DNA from: Clostridia bacterium
GTDB lineage: Bacteria > Bacillota > Clostridia > TANB77 > UBA1234
Length of the DNA: 62,915 bases
Assembly (NCBI GenBank): GCA_017521465.1
Contig: JAFXCN010000005.1
Span: 1-62,915, forward strand
Direction of reading: 5' to 3'
Shown: in pieces, positions 57,201 through 62,915 of the stretch
Position numbering within the stretch: the stretch's first letter is position 1
Layout: each line of letters opens with the position of its first letter
Translations under genes and position numbers: made by a program
The notes under the pieces: generated by a model
What the model was told of the DNA's origin: nothing
Databases searched by the model: none
What the model saw: only the letters and a program-made list of their open reading frames with translations

Positions 57201-60200
57201 AGTTTGAGGCGCGCTATAATTCTTTCCTTCTTCTGCACTTACAGTTATTGTTGTTGTTCCATATTTTAAAGCTGTTACTGTTATTGCATTTCCGTCTATT
57301 GCTGCATTTGCAATAGTAGAATCATTCGATACTACATCTACTGTGCTATCCCCATTATAGCTAAATGTTATTGTTCCTGTTTTACCTTTATGCAATTCTA
57401 ATATTGAATTGTTTAATGTTATTGTTGATGAAGCTTTTGCTATTTTCCATGTAATTTCTTTATTCGTTGTTGTTCCATCGCTCCATTTATAATTTGTAGA
57501 ATCATCTAATTCTAATACTACCTTGTATGTGCCTGCATCTGTTGCACTTGTTGTACTTTTTGCTGTTACTATACTTGTATTTGCAGGTATTGTTATTCCA
57601 TGTTCTTGTGCATTTTTATTATATACCTTGTCTGCTGGTGAGTTTGGAATTTGAACCGTTAATGTTAAAATCTTAAAGCTTATCGTCTTACTTCCGGCAT
57701 AATTTCCTTCACCTGTTACTGTTACGTTTGCTGTTCCTGCATTTAAATTATTGCTATATCCATATGTAAAGTCCGTACCTTCTACTAATGTTGTCGTATT
57801 TTCACCAAGTTTTACCGTTACTACTGGTTTTGGTGTTATAGCACTTCCTGTATATAATTGATCTGATATTGCTGCTATGTTTATATTTGCTACATCATAT
57901 GGTTTGATTGTCCATGTTATTGTCTTGTCCTCAGTTGTTCCATCACTCCATACAAAGTTTGTACTATTTAATTTTAATTCTACACTGTATGTTCCCGCAT
58001 TTGTTGCAGCTGTTGTACTATTTATAGCTACTATGCTTACATTTGCAGGTATTATTATTCCATGTGATTGCGAACTTCCGTTATATGTCTTATCTGCTGG
58101 TGAATTTGGAATTTCTATTTTTTCTGTTAAGATTGTAAAGTTTACTTTCTTACTTTCTGCATAGTTGCCTTGTCCTGTTACTGTAATTGTTGCTGTTCCT
58201 GCATCTGTATTATCACTATATTCATATATGAAGTCTGTTCCCTCTACCAATGTTACTGTATTTCCTCCTACTACTGCTGTTACTACTGGTTTTGGTGTTA
58301 TAGCACTTCCTGTATATGCTTGATCTGTTACTGCTGCTACACTTGCATTTGTTAAGCTAAATGGTTCAATTACCCATTCAATTTCTTTATTAGTTGTTGT
58401 TTCATCATTCCAATTATAATTATCTGGATCGTCTAATTTTAGCACTACATTATATCTTCCAGCATTTGTTGCTGATAATGTACTTTCTTCCGTTACGATG
58501 CTTGTGTATTCAGGTATTGTTATTCCGTGTGATTGTGATTTTCCATTATATACTTTTATCGCTGGTGAACTTGGTATTTTTATACCAGCTACACAAATTT
58601 CAAAGTTTACGGTCTTGCTTCCAGAATAATTTTCTCTACCTGTTATTGTAATTGTTGCTGTTCCTACACCAGTGTTGTTGCTATATCCATATGTAAAGTC
58701 TGTGCCTTCTACTAATGTTAATGTGTTTCCTTCTACTGTTATTGTTACCTTTGGTTTTGGTGTTATGGCATTTCCTGCATATAATTGTTCTGGCACTGCT
58801 TCCACATTTACATCTGCCATACTAATTGGTTTGATTACCCATGTTACCGTCTTATTCTCAGTTGTTCCATCATTCCATGTATAGTTTGCAGCATCATCTA
58901 ATTTTACAATTACACTATATGTTCCAACATTTGTTGCTTCTAATGTGCTTCCTGTTGTTACTATGCTTGTTTTTGCAGGTATTGTAATTCCATGTTCTTG
59001 CGCTTTTCCATTATATGTTTTTTCTGCTGGTGAACTTGGTATTTGTATACTTTGTGTTGATACATTAAATTCTACATTTGCAACATTTCCTGCAGCATCT
59101 TTAACCCATGCATAATATTTTCCTGCATTTACGTTTTTAAATGTTACTGTTGTTTCATTTGTTGTGTTTTGCACTTGATACCAGTAATTCAATTCGCTTC
59201 CACTTGTTACATTTGTTGTTCCTGCATTTGTTGGAGCAACATCACTAGTTGTTACTGCAAAATATTTTATTCCAGATATAGCATCAGAAATTGTTAATTT
59301 TGCATCTTCTAGTGATTTAATATCTGTAACACTTATTGTAGGAACTACTTTGTCTATTTTAACTCTAAATTCTGCAACTTCACTTATATTACCCATCTTG
59401 TCTACTGCTCTAAAGTATTGTATTTCATTTCTGTCTGCAAAGAAGTCTGCTTTTACCCCTACTACTTTTTCCCATGTTGTCTTACCATTTTCTAACCATT
59501 CATAATAATCTACACCACTTGAAGAGTCTGTTGATGTTGGTGTTATATATACATATTGATTTGCCCAATCACCTTCATTGTATACTTTTCCATCCTGAGT
59601 TTCAGCTATTAATGTTGGTTTTGATGGTGCTTCTTCATCTAATACTAACACTGATGAATAAATATTATTTACTGGTCCTGTTGTTTTAATATAATATTTT
59701 CCATCTCTAATTTCTACTTCTTCTTCATTATATGGAACTTTATTTGTTCCTTTTATAACTCCACCATAGAAATTAAATTTATCTGGTGCAATTACACCTT
59801 TGCTTCCTCCAGATATAACAGGAGTTATAGTATTAACTTCACCTTCACTAGTTCCTATTGTTAGCTTACCTGCGTTAGAACCCATTCTAACTCCGGCGCC
59901 TTCACCTGTCATTGTTCCACCAGTTATAGTTGTAGTTGCTGAGTTGCCAGAAACAAATACACCATATGCATTTGCATCTGTTACAGCTGTTGCTGTTAAT
60001 GTTCCTCCTGTTATTTCAACTGGTGCATCAATTATAACTCCACTACCAACAATTGATAATGCTCTTGCATTACCTCCTGAAACTACACTTTCAGCTGTTA
60101 TTGTTGGATTTCCTGAAATCTTAACTTCTGTTGTAGTCTCTGCTGATGCAAATGTTTCAATAGCATATGCACTATAACCTTTAGCTGATATATTTGCATT

Positions 60201-62915
60201 GCCATTAATTATTTTCTTGCCAGCTCCACCTATACCGTTTGATCCTTTTGTTGTGTAATTATTTATTGCAATGATATTACCACCAGAAACTGTTGTAGTA
60301 GCTCCTGCCTCTGTATATAAAGCTCTTACCCAAGAATCGGCAGATGTTTCAGCTTTTACTGTTCCACCTTTCATAATTACTGTTCCATAACTGTCAATAC
60401 CCCAGCCTTTACCTGAAACCATTCCACTGTTAAGTGTTATTGTTCCTGCCGCTCTATTTATTATTGGTTTATGTGTAGTTGATGTGTTTTCAATTGTCGC
60501 ATCAGTAATTTCAAGAGTTCCTTGGTTGTCTATTGAATTAAATCCTTCTGAATTTGTTATTGTTCCATTTCCAATTATACTTAATGTTCCTTTATTAAGT
60601 ATTCCTGAACCTGTTTTAATTATTTTATTTCCATTTGTGTCTAATATTACAGATTTACCTTCTACTATAAATGTTGAACTATCTGTAACTGTTTCTGCCT
60701 CTACTATAATTGTTCCACCATTTTCTGGAATTGCAGTGTATGCAGCCGCTAGCGTTGAATAATGAACTCCATTCACGCTATAGTTTCCTTTTGCTACTGT
60801 TACTGTTATTGTCTTGTCTTCTGCTGCATTATAATTTGCGCCTGCAGCTGCTTTTAATGTTATTGTTGCCGTTCCTTCTGCTACACCTTTTATTGTTATT
60901 GTTTTAGCTTTTGTGTCTAATGTAGCTTCTACTTTTGTTGAATCAGAATTTTCTATTGTTACTGTTCCATCTCCATCATATGTGTATGCTACTGTTATTG
61001 TGTTATTTTCTGTTATATTTGCTTTTGCTAGTGTTGTAGTTAATGTAGGTGTTGCCTTGTTAATTGTAAATGTCTTTGTTATAGTTCCTGTGTAATTTCC
61101 TTTACCTGTTACAGTTACTGTTGCAGTTCCTGGGTATACATTATCTACATATGCTACTGTGTAATCTGTTCCTTCTACTAATGTATAATCTCCATCAGTT
61201 AATTTGATTGTTTGTGTCTTAGCAGTTCCGTTATATGTATGTGTTGTTGTTGTTATATTGGCAGTTACATCTGCTAATGATTTCGCAATTACTGTTACTG
61301 TAAACATTGTTTTGTTTGGTGTAAACTCTTCACCTTCTGCTGCATTTACTGTTATTATCTCTGTTCCTACTTTTACACCTTTAATTGTTATCTTTTTAGT
61401 TGTTTCATTTACAGCTTGTACTGTTGCAACATTGGCACTTCCAGGTGTTGCTGTTACTTTTCCGTCACCATTATATGTATATGCAACATCAACTGTATTG
61501 CCATATGTTACTGTTGCATTTATAGCAGATATTGATGATATTTTCTTTAAGTATGCTGTTTCATATGTTGTACCTTCAACTGAAGCTGTTCCATAACAAA
61601 TTTCATATTCGCCAGGAATTATTACATCTTCTGCTGTTACACCATTAATTAACCTAAATGCTTTCGATTCTCCTTTTAAAACACCATCATAAAACTCTAC
61701 TGTTGCCACTGATTTTCCAATGTAAATTGCACTACCACCTGTTATTTCCGGAGATGTTCTTGATACATTGTTATCATCATTTCCTACTTTTAAAGTACCA
61801 GCAGAATTTATATATATCGCTGATATAGAACCTCCATTTATAATTGTTCCCTCATTTATATTAATCGTTCCATCTGAATGCATTACCATTGCATAGTATC
61901 CTTCTGTTGATATTGTTGCATTTGATATATTAGCTGTTCCAGTTCCAGAATTATTAATTACAACATTTTGCGAAGTGAACGTTCCGCCTGTTATGTTCAA
62001 TTCACCTTTTGAATTTATAGTTCCTCTTATATTTCCATCGCTTATATTTATCTTACCAGCGGTTCCAGAAATAACATCGTTGTTACCTTCTATAGAAATA
62101 TTTGTATTTGTATTTATCTCTAAATATTTAGATGTTTCAATTACGTTAACGTTTAAACCACTTGTATTACTTAAAGTACCTGTAGAAGATATTATCAAAT
62201 CACCACTGTTAACTATTAAATCAATTCCCTCCGTCATTGTAATTGTACCTGTACCAGTAATTGTCAACGTTCCATTATTGCTAATAGTTTTTGTTCTTGT
62301 TATTGTCTTATCTCTAGTATCAATTGTAATATTTTTTGTATTTGCAATTGTTACTACTGAATCATCTGTATTATCAGCTTCTACAACAATTGTTCCTTCT
62401 GTTCCATCGATTGCAGCGTATGCAGTCGCTAGCGTTGGATAATATACTCCATCCACGCTGTAGTTTCCTTTCGCTATTGTTACTGTTATTGTCTTATCTT
62501 CGGCTGCATTGTAATTTGTTCCTGCTGCTGCTTTTAATGTTATTGTTGTCGTTCCTTCTGCTACACCTTTTATTGTTATTGTTTTAGCATTTGTGTCTAA
62601 TGTAGCTTCTGCTTTTGTTGAATCAGAATTTTCTATTGTTACTTGACCATCTCCATTATATGTGTATGTTACTGTTGTTGTATTGTTTGTTGTTATAGTC
62701 ACATTAGTTGTTGATGGCGTAATTGTTGCATTTGCTTTATTAATTGTCAATGTAGCTGCATTTGAAGTTGCTACTGCATAGTTTCCTGATTCTTTAATTG
62801 TTGCTTTTACATAGTATGTTCCTGCATTCTTTGGTGCTCCACCTACTACGCTTGCTCCTGTTGTTGTTGGAGTTTGTGTTGAACAACTACTATCTGTATA
62901 GTATGTGTATGTTAT
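51276..62915 (-). CDS. Giant Ig/MBG, beta-helix and BspA-repeat surface protein, N-terminus beyond window
   Basis: The frame is open from the right edge to the stop at 51276, giving 3879 visible residues. A TTG at 62750 is only an internal Leu, since 55 more codons precede it. Visible order: Ig/MBG repeats; three beta-helix-like modules, each opening with NYSVxGVxYxTL (near 62470, 60790 and 57170); four MBG-type repeats of about 155 residues (59050-57430); a BspA/DUF285 leucine-rich stretch (about 55760-55080, LFANNTKVTSFESTFNACTG type); then bacterial Ig domains rich in VTDxAGN to the C-terminus. No LPXTG, SLH or membrane anchor is seen at the C-terminus. Adhesion is the likely role. Confidence 0.92.
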   Translation of the reverse strand: MTYTYYTDSSCSTQTPTTTGASVVGGAPKNAGTYYVKATIKESGNYAVATSNAATLTINKANATITPSTTNVTITTNNTTTVTYTYNGDGQVTIENSDSTKAEATLDTNAKTITIKGVAEGTTTITLKAAAGTNYNAAEDKTITVTIAKGNYSVDGVYYPTLATAYAAIDGTEGTIVVEADNTDDSVVTIANTKNITIDTRDKTITRTKTISNNGTLTITGTGTITMTEGIDLIVNSGDLIISSTGTLSNTSGLNVNVIETSKYLEINTNTNISIEGNNDVISGTAGKINISDGNIRGTINSKGELNITGGTFTSQNVVINNSGTGTANISNATISTEGYYAMVMHSDGTININEGTIINGGSISAIYINSAGTLKVGNDDNNVSRTSPEITGGSAIYIGKSVATVEFYDGVLKGESKAFRLINGVTAEDVIIPGEYEICYGTASVEGTTYETAYLKKISSISAINATVTYGNTVDVAYTYNGDGKVTATPGSANVATVQAVNETTKKITIKGVKVGTEIITVNAAEGEEFTPNKTMFTVTVIAKSLADVTANITTTTHTYNGTAKTQTIKLTDGDYTLVEGTDYTVAYVDNVYPGTATVTVTGKGNYTGTITKTFTINKATPTLTTTLAKANITENNTITVAYTYDGDGTVTIENSDSTKVEATLDTKAKTITIKGVAEGTATITLKAAAGANYNAAEDKTITVTVAKGNYSVNGVHYSTLAAAYTAIPENGGTIIVEAETVTDSSTFIVEGKSVILDTNGNKIIKTGSGILNKGTLSIIGNGTITNSEGFNSIDNQGTLEITDATIENTSTTHKPIINRAAGTITLNSGMVSGKGWGIDSYGTVIMKGGTVKAETSADSWVRALYTEAGATTTVSGGNIIAINNYTTKGSNGIGGAGKKIINGNANISAKGYSAYAIETFASAETTTEVKISGNPTITAESVVSGGNARALSIVGSGVIIDAPVEITGGTLTATAVTDANAYGVFVSGNSATTTITGGTMTGEGAGVRMGSNAGKLTIGTSEGEVNTITPVISGGSKGVIAPDKFNFYGGVIKGTNKVPYNEEEVEIRDGKYYIKTTGPVNNIYSSVLVLDEEAPSKPTLIAETQDGKVYNEGDWANQYVYITPTSTDSSSGVDYYEWLENGKTTWEKVVGVKADFFADRNEIQYFRAVDKMGNISEVAEFRVKIDKVVPTISVTDIKSLEDAKLTISDAISGIKYFAVTTSDVAPTNAGTTNVTSGSELNYWYQVQNTTNETTVTFKNVNAGKYYAWVKDAAGNVANVEFNVSTQSIQIPSSPAEKTYNGKAQEHGITIPAKTSIVTTGSTLEATNVGTYSVIVKLDDAANYTWNDGTTENKTVTWVIKPISMADVNVEAVPEQLYAGNAITPKPKVTITVEGNTLTLVEGTDFTYGYSNNTGVGTATITITGRENYSGSKTVNFEICVAGIKIPSSPAIKVYNGKSQSHGITIPEYTSIVTEESTLSATNAGRYNVVLKLDDPDNYNWNDETTTNKEIEWVIEPFSLTNASVAAVTDQAYTGSAITPKPVVTAVVGGNTVTLVEGTDFIYEYSDNTDAGTATITVTGQGNYAESKKVNFTILTEKIEIPNSPADKTYNGSSQSHGIIIPANVSIVAINSTTAATNAGTYSVELKLNSTNFVWSDGTTEDKTITWTIKPYDVANINIAAISDQLYTGSAITPKPVVTVKLGENTTTLVEGTDFTYGYSNNLNAGTANVTVTGEGNYAGSKTISFKILTLTVQIPNSPADKVYNKNAQEHGITIPANTSIVTAKSTTSATDAGTYKVVLELDDSTNYKWSDGTTTNKEITWKIAKASSTITLNNSILELHKGKTGTITFSYNGDSTVDVVSNDSTIANAAIDGNAITVTALKYGTTTITVSAEEGKNYSAPQTQTITVNVISGNYSVNGVHYATLSDAIKAIDTEGTIIVERDNEDSSNASISNNKKITLDMNNKTITKTTNAIYVGVGSTLNIKDEGTIIGGTNHNVVLNEGTLNLEDATIRSEDPTQTYYAVRNKGTLNVTSGVISAKGTAIYNTSITNINGGEIIGTGDLEGNFDKKYVRAIYNVDGELYIRGGKILAENPGSSYGVRTVGGNGGKIEITGGEIIANAPVSATAVENYVTSSGESGNIKISGNPTITANATGTSGQAIAVQVNCKDGYTQQTNIVIEGGTLTATTNGNTAYGVDTEKNTGDIVITGGTITSNDRAINVAADHTGKVIIGTNDGTIPNNSPVIKGEKDGIASGGNVEFYDGIFKGKINAMNVTGKVTTPEGYDVVNDKDGDYKVAYLSNVFGTGNALITEWTIPANKDSDGNGTTIKLPITSHVNNNYVVDWGDGTIERYTTEKFPTHEYKNTTETKYTIKIVGDVNRFGCLEGTAPLADNDYYTFTQYLTGLKAWGELGTTSYGFANCINLAGSVPAPTENTFVNVNEFNSLFLNCKKITSLPENLFADASQAVNFNNTFNGCSGITTLPETLFNGAIDAKGFYGTFQGCTGLKEIPAELFIDNQQAETMALAFQGCTGLKEIPGNLFANNTKVTSFESTFNACTGIESIPENLFKNNTKVKQFNATFYGCSGLTGDIPRELFANTKEVTTFNGMFNGCVKLTGGELLIDTSNNPDLGNMFWYCPSIKTLILGEDFKIINGSGMFNGDNNLRALILSNNPASISEAGTLGALNTINLPESTIIYVPTSEAETIYEDAWNGIIETTRIEPILKLVGSNRVQLEGSLEYNEQGYTVAGYGMTDEGEYTKYGYKVTISDGLPIDDLGSFVRTYTLSKNIDGTLVKIDSEERTIYAGITVSASISTNNVSHVYAKAGDTITLVLKSNQELGKVPTVNILGKVATVSPSNTGVKEYTATIKVEESDEQGEVKVLITDYEDKYGNKGKDITSTTDNSSVYVDTMGTSKDKPEKISVTENTIKVQAKQEDNLSNVFNSGILYVEYAIKKSSTADWLEYQESNVFTGLSIGEAYDIKTRTTDAAGNVSESDVLTNVITKNITSDDITFSTNTNEWTNQNVEVTIHWPETTLEKYYRINGEEWKSTTESNTLVIATQYEDVITAKLVNGAINEITNSIMISNIDKVKPTVTATVDNRWTNTDKEIIVSAQDNTDGSGIAGYYITIDPSYVPQKDVFIKDTNTTHVYVKPMDTYYIWVVDAAGNVSEAGFEVKVTNIETQKPVITYVDTNMVAANKEDKIEIMFNAEDNNENLTTTLKETDIKVFVGGEEVTPTNIKLSYEATGNVIEYVVTISGIVGDGELTIEIPANKVTDIAGNKNDVTTLRTDVTIDNKVPEKPIVAVEPDGEVVNEDVLITITPRPEEKYEYSTDGGKTWEDVADNRIIISEEGETDVLIRAEDLAGNKSETEEVNIIIDRKDPVLSDPEIILPKDENGDTKEQVKDGDKVIIKVPVGDDNEVVVDKDKIKVTVDGESLDVENAIVATNPDTNKQEIIITIPVDTDKEGEIIVELEKGTVTDMAGNPSDEKHIETGIIVDNTKPEVSITNPGGEHKSGDKITYTIEIGEENPYEINKDKIVVEGGRIDKVDTSTPGKIIVDVVVGDGNGKVTITTQEGLVTDAAGNKNTMTSDNSVVVDNIPPVLDGVSINNGATTTTEVGVTVQINATNANWMYVTNDEKTLSQVMGLPEGSNGWLPYANETLHELTQGDGNKTVYVWVKDNAGNITGPKKATITLNATIIGNKEDKVIVDGKETVTNTQSNSTTIKFKVTDQYFYSSTILENNIVAFVDNNECTTAIFNRVTGNTITNGAEYEAIVANVSGDGKLSIGLKNASVKDKAGNVLGTTTTPVLTDIVIDNTAPTLTVTTSSIAVSDTNLVGVMLNGKLIRTTNGTTNITVPAGSIVKAIDKAGNTTTVTK

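Overview
The window looks like a chromosomal stretch from an uncultured, low-GC, anaerobic Clostridia-type bacterium, probably gut-associated. The support is AT-rich DNA with AAGGAGG-type ribosome binding sites and TTGACA/TATAAT promoters, S-layer-homology (SLH) proteins, a lipoteichoic-acid-synthase-like enzyme, CxxxCxxC radical SAM proteins, an iron alcohol dehydrogenase and very large Ig-repeat surface proteins. I saw no rRNA, tRNA, transposase, integrase or CRISPR array.

Layout. 1-1101: 3' part of a secreted Trp/Cys/His repeat protein (runs off the left edge). 1.4-7.1 kb: rRNA-type methyltransferase, GH26-like glycosidase, Y-family polymerase with a LexA-like operator, LtaS-like enzyme. 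7.2-13.7 kb: small unknown protein, DUF5662 protein, Nudix hydrolase, then an NAD-salvage cluster (pncB, divergent nrtR and an orphan EIIC-like membrane protein with a similar operator) and upp. 13.8-19.8 kb: polytopic membrane protein, purine permease, B12-binding radical SAM protein, AlkD-like glycosylase. 20-30 kb: compositionally unusual SPFH, cation-efflux and phosphoesterase genes mixed with ordinary ones (TrkA/NhaP operon, YtqA-type radical SAM protein, MBL hydrolase). 30-35.6 kb: two tandem SLH proteins. 36.4-40 kb: a translationally coupled alpha/beta hydrolase, membrane-anchored MurF and Ddl operon. 40.3-43.7 kb: MacAB-like ABC exporter. 44-51 kb: MscL, iron alcohol dehydrogenase, ABC-F, S4/YlmH protein, DUF3298 and YibE/F proteins. 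51.3-62.9 kb: one giant surface protein (at least 3879 residues, N-terminus beyond the right edge).

The most unusual content lies between the genes. A GC-rich, ERIC-like structured element of about 115 bp occurs in six full and two half copies, with paired base changes in its stems. A second family, 35-bp tandem repeats, forms arrays at five intergenic loci. At two loci halves of the first element abut arrays of the second. The SPFH gene lies between two nearly identical copies of an array segment of about 88 bp.

How the genes fit together: much of the window serves the cell envelope (LtaS-like enzyme, MurF/Ddl, S-layer proteins, giant adhesin, repeat protein) and salvage or uptake (nicotinate, uracil, purines, K+/Na+). 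The NrtR region is a small candidate regulon that suggests a role for an otherwise unassigned transporter.
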